From Dipteronia dyeriana (Eukaryota; Streptophyta; Magnoliopsida; Sapindales; Sapindaceae): a DNA stretch of 64,000 nucleotides. The stretch covers positions 13,967,291 to 14,031,290 of the forward strand of contig CM065301.1 in assembly GCA_032871835.1 (NCBI GenBank), given 5' to 3'. Under the pieces are notes generated by a model, which made no database searches, had not been told where the DNA came from, and saw only the letters and a list, made by a program, of their open reading frames with translations. Positions 34,461 through 46,284 of the stretch are shown here, piece after piece. The translations under genes were made by a program, and so were the position numbers. The first letter of the stretch is position 1, and each line of letters starts with the position of its first letter.

Positions 34461-35976
34461 AAAAAGGAACTTTCTCCTTTGGTGGAAAGTTATCTCCACC
34501 GGTATGACCTCACTTGCTAGATAAGTCATAAAATCGGTAAACCAAGGAGTCATTAATTCTTGGACCACTAGTAAATGATCATCCGGAAAGTGCTCATTGA
34601 TAGGGTTTGAGGTTTCTATTTCTTCTCCCCTCTCTAGTCTTGAAAGGTGATCCGCCACCAAATTCTCCGATCTTTTTTTATCGCGGATCTCCAAGTCAAA
34701 CTCTTGAAGCAAGAGCACCCATCTTAGAAGCCGTGGTTTGTAGTCTTTATTTCCCATTAAATACTTTATTTCCGTATGACGGTGTACACAATCACTTTAG
34801 AGCCCACTAGATAGGACCGAAATTTGTCAAAGGTAAATACAATGGCCAAAAGCTCATTTTCCGTGGTGGCATAGTTCACTTAAGCATCATTAAGGGTTTG
34901 GCTCACATAGTAAAATACATGGAGCTTCTTATCTTTTCTTTGCCCCAAAACGGCTCCCACCATATGATCACTTGCATCACACATGAGTTCGAACTGAAGG
35001 GCTCAATCAGGGGCCGACATGATAGAGGTGGATGTAAGCTCCTTCTTCAACTTCTCAAATGCGATGAGACACTCTTCATCAAAGGTAAAGGGGGTGTCTT
35101 TCACTAACAAGTTGCAAAAGGGCTTTGTGATTTTTGAGAAATCCTTGATGAAGTGTCTATAGAACCCGGCATGTCCAAGAAAGCTTCTAATTCCCTTGAT
35201 TGAGGTGGGAGGAGGTAGCTTCTATATGACTTCTATTTTGGCTCTATCTACTTCAATCCCCTTGGATGAGATCCGATGGCCTAACAGAATACCCTCTTTA
35301 ACCATGATATGAAACTTCTCCCAATTTAGTACCAAATCCTTTCTTCACACCGTTGCAAAACTAATCCCAAGTTCTTTAAGCAATTATCAAATAAGGATCC
35401 AAAAACCGAGAAGTCATCTATGAACACTTCTATAAACCTCTCCACCATGTCCGAGAATATTGCCATCATGCACCGTTAGAAAGTGGTCGGTGCATTGCAT
35501 AACCCAAATGGCATTCTTCTATATGTAAATGTGCCATAAGGACAAGTAAAAGTGGTCTTCTCTTGGTCTTCGGTGGCAATAGGGATTTGGTTGTAGCCGG
35601 AATACCCATTAAGGAAACAATAGTAGTTATGACCGGCCAACCTCTCTAACAATTGATCTATGAACGGGGGTGGGAAATGGTTCTTCAGAGTGGCGTTCTT
35701 CAACTTTCGATGATCTATACATACTCTCCACCCGATGACGATTCTTTGAGGGATCAATTCATTGTTGTCATTTGGAACCATCGTCATTCCTCCCTTCTTT
35801 GGGACTACTTTCACCGGACTAACCCATTTACTATCCGAAATTGGATAGATGATACCCGTAACTAGTAGTTTCAGGACCTTCACTTTAACTACTTCTTGCA
35901 TATTGGGATTTAGCTTCCTTTGATGCTCCACCGATGGCTTGTGATCTTCTTCCATTAGTATTTTATGGATGCACAA
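34461..35976 (-). pseudogene. Athila reverse transcriptase and RNase H, broken
   Basis: RT starts at ~35976 with HKPSVEHQRKLNPNMQEVVK, then WVSPVKVVPKKGGMT, CIDHRKLKNATLKNHFP, and YRRMPFGLCNAPTTF near 35480-35500. The catalytic FIDDFSVFG motif follows at ~35405-35440. RNase H follows (CDASDHMVGAVLGQ near 34980, then TTENELLA and GSKVIVYT). The 34350-34757 frame carries the connection to integrase ([25 protein letters not shown]). Many stops and shifts lie between 34760 and 35470. Confidence 0.88.
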
Positions 35977-36172
35977 AGTCAGACTAATACCTCTTATATC
36001 CGAGATGGACTATCCAATTGCCCTCTTATGATCTCTTAAGACTCTCAGCAACTTCTCTTCTTCAAGTCTTGTCAAAGAATCCGAAATGATAACCGGAAGT
36101 AATGGTGATTCGCCTAAAAAGGCATACCTCAAGTGAGAGGGTAGTTGCTTCAACTCTAGTTTAGGCAGCTTC

Positions 36173-37125
36173 TCAATGGATATGGGGTAGCTTTGGCTTC
36201 CCAACTCCGAGTTCTTCAAAATGGTTCATATTTCTCAAACTCTTCAAGGGTAGAGAGCTCAAGTTCAAGGCACACTTCTCAATGTCCGTATCTGCATCAT
36301 CTTCACTTGCACCGTGCAAAATGCAAGCCTCTAGGGGCTCCTTAGGACTCTCCTTTTGCAAATACTCTCGAATCATAGGATCCACCACTTCAATTCTTGA
36401 ACAACTCTCGGCCTCTCTAGGCATTTTCATGGCTTTCCTCAAGTCAAATTCAACCTTGTCTTCCCCAACCCGTAAAGTCATTTTGTCATCCTTCAAATTA
36501 ATCAAAGCACCTGCCATTTTTAAGAATGGTCTTCCCAAAAGCAACAGAATTTCAACATCTTCCTCCATCTCAAGGATAACAAAGTCTACGGAGAAGTACG
36601 AACTCTCCACTTTCACTAGTGCATCTTCCAAGACCCCTCTTGGGTATTTAAGTGACCGATCCGCCAATTGAAGTGTCATGTGTGTTGGTTTCACCTCTCC
36701 AACATTTAACTTTTCTAACACCGAAAAAGGGCGTCAAATGGAATAGTGAACTTCCCGGGATCTTGCAATTTTAGAGGCAACTTATTTTATAGTATTGCAC
36801 TACACTCTTCATTTAGAGGCACCATTTCACAATCCTCCAATTTCTTCTTGTTTGTCAAAAGCCCCTTCAAAAACTTGGTATACTTAGGCATTTGTGCCAA
36901 GGCTTCGGTGAATGGGATATTGATGTGAAGCTTTTAGAAAATTTCCAAGAATTTGGCAAAATGTTGGACATCTTTATGCTTCCTTAATCGTTGTGGGTAG
37001 GGAATGGGAGGTACATATGCCTTCACTTGTGGTGGTGGAGGTAAATCATGAGAAGTATTTGGGAGCACATTAACTTGGTTCTCTTCCACCGATGGGTCTT
37101 CAAATGTCTCCTCGTCTTCAACCAA
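36173..37125 (-). pseudogene. Athila gag C-terminus and protease, active-site segment missing
   Basis: 36934-37125 carries the pre-protease linker (VPPIPYPQRLRKHKDVQHFAKFLEIF). 36173-36721 carries the protease flap and C-terminal part (TLQLADRSLKYPRGVLEDALVKV, then FVILEMEEDVEILLLLGRPFL). Between them the reading goes from DPGKFTIPFDALF straight to LEKLNVGEVKPT with a frame change near 36730. The usual DLGAS catalytic triad region is not visible on either side. This indicates an internal deletion of a few dozen codons on top of the frameshift. Confidence 0.75.
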
Positions 37126-37672
37126 AACTTCTTATCCTTTCCCAAAGTCTTTAGGAAGCCCAACTTCCTTACCACTTCTCAAATTGATTGCCTTGCATTG
37201 CTCCTCAGGATTAATCACAGTGTCGCTTGGCAAGGTTCCTTGTTGGCGAACTTGAGACTCTCTAGCCAATTGATCAATTTGTGCTTCGAGATTTTGAATT
37301 GCGGCTTGTGAATGTTATGGAATGTGATCAACTTTGGTATCGAGTTTCTTCAATGCCAAGTCTTGGGTCTCCATCCAATTATCAAGCTTAACCATGTACT
37401 TGGACAACAAGTCTTCAATTGTCGGCTTTCTCTCGGTTAGATGTTGGTGGGTTGATTTTGGAAGTGGGGTTGTTGGTTATAAGGGGCTTGTTGTGGTATG
37501 GTGAATCCGGGTGGTTTGAAAGTTGGTTGGTGTTGTTGGGGTTGTAGGTTGTCTTTCCATGAGAAGTTAGAGTGATTTCTCCACCCGGAATTGTAAGTGT
37601 TGGAATAAAGGTTATTGTTTGGGTTGGGGTTTTGGTTGTTGGAGTTGTGGTAGGGAAGATTTTTGTTTTAGC

Positions 37673-38640
37673 TCATAAAGGAGACTTGTTCTGTGGGTCC
37701 GTTTTTGAATGGATTTCCGGCTTGGCAATCACACTTGCATGAGGCCTCGAACACCAATCACAATTCACCATATTCACTTGGGTTGTACTAGAGCTCGCCA
37801 ACTTGCTAACTTTGGTGGACAAAGCCTCTATTTGAGCTTGCATTGCAGTCATTTGATCAACTGCCACCATGTCGGGTTCATTCCTTAATACCTTTTGGTC
37901 ATCCCCCCAATAGTTATTTGCAATTGACATTTCTTCAATTAAATCATAAGCTGCATCCATCGACTTGTTCATCAAAGAACCACCTGCCGAAGCATCCATA
38001 AATTGATTAGTGGATAAGTTCATACCCCGGTAGAATTTCTCTACAATTGACCATTTCGGTCTCCCATGACATGGACATTTTCTTAACAACTCCTTGTATC
38101 TCTCTCATGCTTCATACAAAGACTCTGATTCGAATTGGGAGAATTCATGAACTTCATTCATCAATTGTGCCGCCTTTCCGGAAGGGAAGTACTTACTTAA
38201 GAATGCTTGGGCCAACTCATCCCAAGTAGTAATCCATCCTGGTGCCAATGAATCATACCAACCTAATGAGAAAGGGAAGATCCTCAACCGAATTACATTG
38301 TACGTAGACCCGTTGATCTTGAATGTTGAGCAAATTTGGTCAAAATTCCTCAAATGCCCGTTGGGCTCTTCACTTGGTAAACCACCAAATTGTCCCATCA
38401 TTGTCAACATTTAAAAGACATTGGATTTGATCTTAAAGTTGTTCGCGGCTATCGTTAGGAGTTGAGTTGGCGATACATTTGGATCCACCCTTGGCATCAC
38501 ATAATCTCTCATGGCCGCGTCATCTGTTCCATTTTGCTCATTTCGCCCCCCTTGGGCTGCAGCTAGAATGGGATCTTAATCCCCCACTCCGTCTTCCATT
38601 GATAGTCTTTGAATCCTTCTATTTCTTCGGGTCATTCCCT
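37673..38640 (-). pseudogene. Athila gag, broken
   Basis: The minus-strand frame from ~38640 has the Athila gag core: MMGQFGGLPSEEPNGHLRNF, then IRLRIFPFSLGWYDSLAPGW, ITTWDELAQAFLSKYFP and LMNEVHEFSQ. After a TGA stop at 38105-38107 the same domain continues (RPKWSIVEKFYRGMN, GGSLMNKSMDAAYDLIEEM). A Cys pair (CDWC) near the end may be what is left of a zinc knuckle. A second in-frame stop lies near 38411. Confidence 0.85.
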
Positions 38641-38795
38641 CAATATCCGGATCGAACCTCAAATCCTGTAAATTGTTACTCCTTGTACTATGATGCATAC
38701 AAGAGCAACCGCCTACAATCACAAGAAAATGAACACAAAATAAAAAGTCTAAATTAGTAATGAACCAACTAGTAGTGATATCAATAAACCGCTAA

Positions 38796-38816
38796 ATCCC
38801 TGGCAGCAGCGTAAAA
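38796..38816 (-). promoter_or_regulatory. Primer binding site of the Athila element (tRNA-Asp-like)
   Basis: The minus strand reads TACGCTGCTGCCAGGGA just inside the 5' LTR, a decayed version of the GGCGCC-x-TTGCCGGGGA type Athila primer site complementary to tRNA-Asp. Confidence 0.7.
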
Positions 38817-38819
38817 AAT

Positions 38820-40328
38820 TGATCACTCCTAAATGAGCACCCGTAATAGTACGGAGCCGTGGGAGTAGCACAATGATAAATAAGATTTGTTCCATGAGGA
38901 TTGATGAATTGATTACCACAATTGATTGATTAGACTACTATTTAGACAAGCAAATATTTGATGATTCAATTATACTACTAACACTAATTAACTGTAAACT
39001 ACTCCTAGAATGCTACTAATGAAACTTAACTAACAAGCAAACAAGACAAAGTCACACGCAAACAAGACAAAGTCACACACAAGCAAGTGATTGTATTGCT
39101 ATTAGGAAATTGGGCTAAGACCTTGAATCCACTTAACCAATCATCACCAACTTATAGACACACCATTATGAATAAATTATACAAATGTGAATGTAGACTC
39201 GTGACACCCTCTATTAGTCTCTACTCTCTCTCGAGTAATAGAGACAACACTTATATGCACCAATAACCTATCTCTTGATGGTCATCTGAAATACACACAA
39301 GTTCATTAAGCTTAGCGGTTCACTAAGTGAGTCATAGAGACTAGCCTTGAGTATTTCTACCTTAGTAGACCTCTATCATGCATTTCACCTAGCACGTTGT
39401 GTGCTTCTCCTCTCGGTACATCACACACCAACCAAACACACATCAAATGCTAGCTAGACACTCAATGTAAATTAAAGCATGAAATACATATACATAAACA
39501 CAAGCAATATGAATAAAGTGGTGGTCTTCATTAGTAAATCATACTAAAGGTTTCATCTTGGCCTTAGCCAAGAAGAGTTTAGTTCATAATGTAAGAAATG
39601 ACTACAAAAGATGTGATTTTCATGCAAGCCATAAGCAAATATAAGTGCTAAAATGAGAGAGAGAAAGATTAAGAATAAACTAAGTGTAGATGTCCTCTCT
39701 CTTGGTTGGTGGAATATGCTTGACTTGCTCATTCTCTTGATGCTCCCTTCTATGCTCCAAGGTTGGGTTTTTATGGTGGGAAATGGTGGGAAAGTTGGGT
39801 ATTTGGTGTTTGGTATAGTGGATTTGAAGTTTGGATGATGGATTAGAGGTTTGATGAAGTGATTTGGTGAAGGATTTGAGTGGAAGGTAAGGGATTTAGG
39901 TAAAAGGTAGTGTTTTTGGGGTTTTGGATTGTAAAGGGAGGATTTGGAGCTTAGGGTCGTGCAAGAGGTGTCCAGAATAGCCCAAGAAGGGGTATTTATA
40001 TGTTTAGGAATGAGGCACGAAACCCTAGAAGTTCTGCTGAGTTGGACTGTTGTGTTGGTCGTGTGGCGCCTCACCAGCGCAACACCACTGATCTCGTGCA
40101 CCGGTCGAGTGTCACCGGTCGAGTGGTGCCTCACCAACGCTAGCCTTGCCTGTGACTTCAATTCTTCCGTTTTGGCCCCAATGTTTCTCAATTTTACACT
40201 ATTAATCTGGGATTGCTAAAGGAACCTGCACAAGCTTAATACACCATTAAATACTCGGTTTTTACTCAGGAACAAGTGCAATTGACAGGATATGGGGGTT
40301 ACACCGAGTGTAGAAATGGGAGTTATCA
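38820..40328 (-). repeat. 5' LTR of the Athila element
   Basis: 1509 bp. It differs from the 3' LTR by point changes and a ~21-bp tandem duplication near 39040-39080 (GCAAACAAGACAAAGTCACAC twice). The frame at 39553-40191 is an LTR-internal artefact. Confidence 0.9.
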
Positions 40329-40640
40329 GCTGGCATGCTCCTTCGATCTTCTCCGCCCATTCGAGAATCTTACCAAATTAATGGTCCCGATCATTCTATT
40401 TGCATGTTCTTATTATCATGCTCGTATTTCATATGTTATTATCATATGTTTTAGATTTTTGAAATCTCGAGTTGGGTTTTTATTTATAAATGCAAAATTA
40501 ACAATGATTAAATTTCTAAACTAATAACTATCCTGACTAGTATTGTCCTAATTAAAAAGGGAAACTAAATTTCAAGGATAAAAAATCTTTAAATATTGGG
40601 TGTTGCATGGCCGGGGTAAGACCCCTCCATCTGGTTATGC
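40329..40640. other. Tat interior between pol and the Athila insertion
   Basis: No coding region. It begins with the right target duplication GCTGG and continues the Tat sequence left of 27402. Confidence 0.45.
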
Positions 40641-41583
40641 AATTCAATATGCTTCATGACCAGCTACTCCTTCAATCTTGTACGGGCCTTCCCATTTGTC
40701 AACCAAGGATCCTGCAACTTTGTTTTTTGTGTTTAGTGACACTTTCCTGAGTACCAGGTCTTCTAGTTGAAATTTCCTGATCCGAACATGAGAGTTGTAG
40801 TGGTGAGCCACTCTTTGCTGATATGCCATATTTCGTATTTGGGATTTCTCCCTTTTCTCTTCTAGCTCATCTAGACTTTGTAACAGCAGATCAACATTTT
40901 GGTCTTCATCATACAGCCTGACCCTCGGTGACGCGTACTATGTTTCTACGGGAATAACAGCTTCTATTCCGAACACTAAAGTGAATGGAGTCTCTCCAGT
41001 AGAAGTCCTTGCTGTGGTATAATATGCTCATAATACCTCAAGAAGTTTTTCAACCCAACATCCTTTCTTTGAATCTAGCTTTGCTTTGAGTGTGTGCTTG
41101 ATGATTTTGTTTACTGCTTCAGCCTGCCCATTCGTTTGAGGGTGGGCAGGTGTGGCGTAGTAACTGGCAATTTGGTACTCTTTACACAGCTGTCTGAATT
41201 TTAGATTATCGAACTGGGTGCTGTTGTTAGTGATGATAGTGCTTAGGACTCCAAATCTGTAGAGTATATTTTTCTTCACAAAGTTCGTGGTATTTGCTTC
41301 TGTGATGTGTACTGATGCTTCGACTTCCGCCCATTTTTGTGAAATAATCAACGGCTACTATTACATGCTTTGCTCCACCCTCTGTCCCTGCTGGCATTGG
41401 GCCAATTAAGTCCAGACCCCACATGGCAAATGGCCATAGAGACGTAAGGCTTCTGAGTTGTTCAGGGGGCTGTCGGATATCGATAGCGATTCTTTGGCAT
41501 GTATTGCAGCTATCTGAACATCGTTGTGCATCTGAGAACAAAAAAGGCCAATAACAACCTTGCCTGAGTACCTTGTGTGCCAA
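40641..41583 (-). pseudogene. Tat integrase, broken
   Basis: 41227-41583 has the end of the zinc-binding region (CNTCQRI) and the first core Asp (MWGLDLIGPMPAGTEGG, VIVAVDYFTK). After a frameshift, 41028-41351 has VKKNILYRFG, IITNNSTQFDN, YYATPAHPQTNGQAEAVNK. In the second catalytic position the family motif T-D-N-G is T-N-N-S here, so the Asp is lost; the Glu (GQAEAVN) remains. 40644-40829 is the C-terminal part (LVLRKVSLNTKNKVAGSLVDKWEGPYKI). No chromodomain is seen, consistent with Tat. Confidence 0.85.
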
Positions 41584-41853
41584 ACTTTTACCTCTAGTAT
41601 GATTTATGCATACTCCGCCATGGATTTCCTATAGTATCCGACATGCATCTTTCTCCGATACGCATATTTGGAGTGTTCAGGAAAACCCTCTTCTGTACAG
41701 TTCTCCTTCGATCAATGTGTATCTTGCTAACCAGTACCTGATACGTTTGGCTTCTAGGGGATCTTCCGGGAGTATGCCTTCTTCTAGGTATCTTTTCAGC
41801 TGAGTCATCCAACCGTCTGGCAGTGTTCGAATTTCTGAGATTTCCAAGTTTTT

Positions 41854-44300
41854 TTACTTAACTATACTCGGTCTGAGGAGATGTGCGACCAGAATAGTTT
41901 TTGACCTGATTGTGGTTGTTGTTGATGCCAGTTTGGACAAAGCGTCAGCCTTTTTATTCTCTTCCCTGGGAATCTGGACAATCTTATATTCCTTGAATTT
42001 TTGAAGGAGTTGTTTTGCTATGTCTCGATAAGCTATCATTCATTCATCTCTAGCTTGGTATTCGCTCAGGACTTGGTTGACAATTACTTTGAGTCATTGA
42101 ATATCTCGACCTCATCTGTTCCGAGGGCAATGCATACTCTAAGTCCAGCTAGTAATGTCTCGTACTCAGCTTGATTATTTGTTGCTTTGAAATCGAATCT
42201 CATGGCACATTCAACGTCATCTCCTTCTGGGGTGCATACTACAATCCCTGCCCCGCTGTCATAAGTGTTCGAGGAACCATCGACATATAATCTCCACGAG
42301 AAACTCTTGCCCAACATCATTTTTGCTTCCATTTTGGTTCTGTGAAATCTGCTACGAAATCTGCTACAGCCTGGCCTTTGAGAGATGTCCTAGGGACATA
42401 CTGAAAATCAAATTCACTCAGCTCGATTGTCCATTTGGTTAGTCTTCCTAAAATTTCTGGCTTCTGTAAGATTTGCTTAAGTGGGCAGTCGGTGAGGACC
42501 TGAATTGTATGAGCCTGAAAGTATGGTCTCAGCTTCCTTGCTACCGAAACTAGAGCTAAGGCCATTTTTTCTGCTTGTGAATACCTGGTTTCAGTTGGAA
42601 GAAGTGCCTTGCTGGTATAGTATATTTGCCTATGTACTCTATCTTCTGTTCTGACTAGAACTGAGCTTACTGCTAATTCCGTAATTGATAAGTACAAGTG
42701 CAGTATTTCTCCCATTTTCAGTTTTGAAAGGATGAGAGCTTGCCCTAGGTACTCTTTGATTTTTAGGAACGCATGCTCGCATTCTTCGTTCCATTCGAGC
42801 CTTTTTCCTTTTTTAGTTACTTTAAAAAAAAGAACACATTTATCTGTGGCTTTTGAAATAAATCTGCCCAAGGAGGCTAAGCATCCTGTTAAGCGCTGTA
42901 CTTCTTTTAGCGTCCTTGGCGAGGTCATTTTTTAAAGGGCTTGGATCTTCTCAGGGTTTACTTCGATTCCACTTTGGTGAACTTGGAAACCCAGGAACCT
43001 TCCTGAAGGAACTCCAAATAGGCATTTGTTCGAATTCAACTTCATCCGATATCTTGTCAAGACATCGAATGTTTCCCGCAGGTCTGAAGCATGCCCGTCT
43101 TCCAAGATGCTCTTGGTTAACATGTCATCTATGTAAACTTCCATGTTTCTTTCTATTTGATATGTGAAGATTCTGTTGACCAGTCTTTGGTATGTTGCTC
43201 CTGCATTCTTTAGCCCAAAGGGCATTACTGTGTAACAGTATAAGCCCTGATCGGTTGTGAACACCGTTGTTTCCTCATCGGCCTTATTCATCTGGACTTG
43301 GTTATACCTTGAGTATGCGTCCATGAAAGTGAGTAATCCGTGGCCTGACGTGGCATCAGCCAGTTGGTCTGTCCTTGACAGTGGAAAACTGTCTTTTGGA
43401 CAGGTTTTATTCAGGTCCGTAAAGTCTACGCACATTCTCCACTGACCATTTTTCTTCTGGACAATGACCACATTGGCTACCCACTGAGGGTAGCTGATCT
43501 CTCTGATCGATCCTATAGCGAGTAACTTCTCCACTTCTTGCTTGAACGTTTGACTTCTTTTGAGGTTAAAAGATTATCTTTTTTGTATTACTGGTTTTGC
43601 ATTTGGGTCCACTGCAAGATGATGTGATATTATTCGGGCATCTATCCCTACCATGTCTTCATGACTCAAGGCGAACACATCTTTGTATTCTCTGAGTAGA
43701 TCAAAAAGGTTTTGCTTAACCTTTCCTTCTAAACTGGCCCCGATTTTGATCTTCTTACCTGGTTCATCTTCTTTTAAGACTATTTCCTCTATTGGTTCAC
43801 TTTTAGACACTTTCGGCTCTTCCCTCGGATCAAACTCAAACAACAGTGATTCTTGCTCGGTCTGATCTGATCGTGTGATGGTGAACACTTGCTCGTTATT
43901 GTCTCTGTCTTTGTAAACAGAGAGATTAGCTCTTCTGGCCATCTCCTAGGACCCCTTGACTACTCCTACCCCCCGTTCAGTTGGGAATTTGATCATCAGA
44001 ACATAAGTAGCTGTTACTGCCTTAGTTTTATTCAAGAATGGCTGACCTAACAACGCGTTATAAGGCCAATTATCTAGGTCTACCACTACAAAATAGAGCA
44101 ACACTATTCTTTGACAATGTGCTACTCTGATTTTTATGGGCAACTTTGACGTCCAGAGAGACCTGACCTCGACTCCCCCGAATCCTTTGAGTGGGGTATG
44201 GAAAGGTTTAAAATCCTTTCGGTCCAACCTGAGTTGATCGTAGACAGCTACATTGAGAATATCAGTCGAACTACCATTGTCTATTAAAATTCTCCTGACT
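41854..44300 (-). pseudogene. Tat protease, reverse transcriptase and RNase H, broken
   Basis: Protease: active-site DNGSS at 44267-44281, then VVDLDNWPYNALLGQPFLN. A linker with an acidic stretch follows (43574-43942). RT (42932-43534): WVANVVIVQKKNGQWRMCVD, LNKTCPKDSFPL, YSRYNQVQM, YTVMPFGLKNAGATYQR and catalytic YIDDMLTKS near 43117-43130. Then the thumb (FLGFQVHQSGIEVNPEKI). RNase H: 42084-42928 with YVDGSSNTYDSGAGIV and ATNNQAEYETLLAGLRV, and a remnant at 41854-42039. Stops lie near 43571, 42930 and 42060. Confidence 0.88.
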
Positions 44301-44479
44301 TCCCTGTGTTCAATTTGGGCACTTATGACGAAGGCATCATTCGGTCGAACATCTACCCCGTGTGAGTCGGCTTCTGTGAATATTATTGGGTCACATCCTT
44401 CTTTTACCCTTTTCAGGTCTGGTTCGACGGAGTTGACATCAAAGTTCTACCTTGCCTCCACTGCTTCTCAGATTTCTTG

Positions 44480-45775
44480 AGTTCACTCCCGGTTACTTCT
44501 TCCAGTTGATGGTCCTCTGAAGATTGTTTGTATTACTTCATTAGCCTCAAGATTGCCCTTTTGTTCAGACCAGAACTATGGTCGACCCTGGTCTTTTTCT
44601 TCGTCTTTGACTTCTCATCTCTTTTCAGGATTATATCTTGTAGGTGTCCTTCCCGAATGAGGGTCTTTTTGTAGTCTCTACGCTGGTAACATTTGGAAGT
44701 CTCATGACCGGTTTTCTTATGGAATCTGTAATACTTTATTGTATCTCGTCGAGCAAACTGAGACTGTCGGTGTGGCTCCTTTACCAGATTTTTTTCTTCA
44801 AATATGGTCAGGATTCCTCCTGCTTTTTTCGGAGAGGGGTGTAGTTTGTGTATTTTCCTCAGAATCTCTCCTTTGTCTGGTCAGCATTACACCTGTTTCC
44901 CTCATCCTTGCTTCTTTTTTGCTGCTTCCTTTTTGCTGCTTCCTTTTTGTTTTCCTTTGTGGTTTTGTACCTTTGATTCGGTGTCTTTTTGTTCAGGTCT
45001 CCCTCCATGCATGTAGCAACCTCCGGTTGCTAATTCCTCTTCCTCGGCTAGTGTATATCCTCCAGCCATGTCCATCATGTTTGCGTATCTAGTGAAACTG
45101 GCCCTTCTTAGGTCAAAAGATAGTTGTCCATTCTGTAAATTGTTTATGAGTGTAACAATTATTGCTTCATCATTTGCACTGCCGATTTTTGAGACCGTCT
45201 GGCTGAATCTCTCTAGGTATTTTTTTCAATGACTCATCTTTCCCTTGTTTCTATTAAGCAAAGTAAGCCACTGATTTTTTCCTGCGTACATTGCCCAAAA
45301 ATTGCCTTGAGAAACTTCTGCTCAACTCACCGAAACTCCCGATGCTTGTCGGGGGTAATCTTCAGAACCATGTTGAGCCTGCGTCTCCCAGAGTTTATGG
45401 AAAGTTGAGACACAGTAAAGGGTCGCTGTGGGAATATTGAGCCATAGCGTTTTTATACCGCCTGACGTGTTCTTTGGGATCTGTATCCTTCTTAAATGGT
45501 TCCACATGTGGCATCCTAAACCTTTCTAGGAATTGAGTTCGTAAGATGTCCCTAGTAAAAGAACTGTCAGAGTCATCATCAAACAACTCGTTATATCCAT
45601 ATCGCTTAACCAACGCGTCCATTTGACGCCTGTTGTTTTTGACTTCTCAGGTCAGGCTCTGAATCACAACATCTCTGTCTCTCACCGGTTCATCATGACG
45701 GTTAAACCCTCGGGTGATCGCCATGCCTGTTTCCAGCCCATCTTCCTCCTGTGCCCGAGTCTCGTGAGCTAACCT
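44480..45775 (-). pseudogene. Tat gag, broken, N-terminus cut off
   Basis: 45395-45622 begins the core (MDALVKRYGYNEL, then FLERFRMPHVEPFKKDTDPKEHVRRYKNAM), with an upstream frame reaching the copia junction at 45775. The C-terminal part, near 44640-44760 minus, has KYYRFHKKTGHETSKCYQRR, the CCHC-like tail of Tat gag. The middle is full of shifts; plus-strand frames at 44644-45092 are shadows. Confidence 0.75.
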
Positions 45776-46201
45776 CTAGGTGAAGGGGTCACTTGAGAGA
45801 TTGTACTTGTCTTATCTACTAGTTGATTTTGTTTACCGGTGGTTGCTAACCCGTGGATGTTTCCTCTTTGGAGGTTTACAACATTATATCTTGTGTCAAC
45901 TTCTCTCTATCCCTATCTTTCTAGTATTTGTATTTGTTATTTGAATACTATGGATAGAACTCTTTATGTAAGTTGACTTCCTTTCTATAATATAGATTGT
46001 GTATGTGTTACCATTAATTGTTTGTATCATACTTTACTTGTCTTTATATATTAATTCAGTGTCTTTAATTAATATATATATTGTGATACAAGCAATCTAG
46101 AGAGACAAACTTTTGTTTGTTTCTAAGGGAGTTGAAAAAGGTGTCTAACCTATTCACCCCCCTAGGTTAGTCTTGAGCATTTAACCGTGTTTGTATTTTC
46201 A
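45776..46201 (+). repeat. 5' LTR remnant (426 bp) of the copia element
   Basis: Matches 53678-54115 and ends ..TATTTTCA before AT and the primer site. It contains the copia-type phrase CCTATTCACCCCCCTAGG near 46150. Confidence 0.85.
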
Positions 46202-46203
46202 AT

Positions 46204-46215
46204 TGGTATCAGAGC
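46204..46215 (+). promoter_or_regulatory. Primer binding site (tRNA-iMet)
   Basis: TGGTATCAGAGC directly after the LTR; fixes the plus orientation. Confidence 0.9.
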
Positions 46216-46284
46216 AGGACACTAGATTGCACTTAATGTGAGTCCGGGTGATACATTCACGGTTTTTGCAAAGCTTATGAAGTC

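Larger units (their letters stand above)
27403..40328 (-). mobile_element. Athila-lineage Ty3/gypsy retrotransposon, full-length, nested in the Tat element
   Basis: The LTRs at 27403-28874 and 38820-40328 are ~1.5-kb direct repeats with TGATAACTCC...AGTGATCA ends on the minus strand. By eye they differ at about 5% over the first 330 bases. Flanks are ACTGG (27398-27402) and GCTGG (40329-40333), a near-perfect 5-bp target duplication. The primer site has the tRNA-Asp-like sequence of Athila elements. Minus-strand order is gag, protease, RT, RNase H, integrase, then an extra ORF before the 3' LTR, as in Athila. All frames carry stops or shifts. Confidence 0.92.
22270..45775 (-). mobile_element. 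Tat-lineage Ty3/gypsy retrotransposon, split by an Athila insertion and truncated at its 5' end
   Basis: The minus strand reads gag (45775-44480), protease, RT, RNase H and integrase (to ~40640). Then, after the nested Athila element (27403-40328), come tandem repeats (26755-27115), a gene in antisense (23572-26349) and a 3' LTR ending at 23129. The RT signature YTVMPFGLKNAGATYQR is that of the Tat group (Ogre/Retand/Grande/RIRE2). An antisense ORF between pol and the 3' LTR is known in Grande (gene23) and Retand-type elements, and Retand elements also carry tandem repeats there. The 5' LTR and gag start are missing at the junction with the copia element at 45775/45776. Joining the two halves as one element rests on this order and on the Athila target duplication. 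Confidence 0.7.

Noticed and set aside
39553..40191. 212-residue minus-strand ORF
   Set aside because: It lies wholly within the Athila 5' LTR, and the related frame in the 3' LTR is broken.
44644..45092. Plus-strand ORFs with hydrophobic Phe/Leu/Cys-rich translation
   Set aside because: They are antisense shadows of the Lys-rich Tat gag C-terminus.
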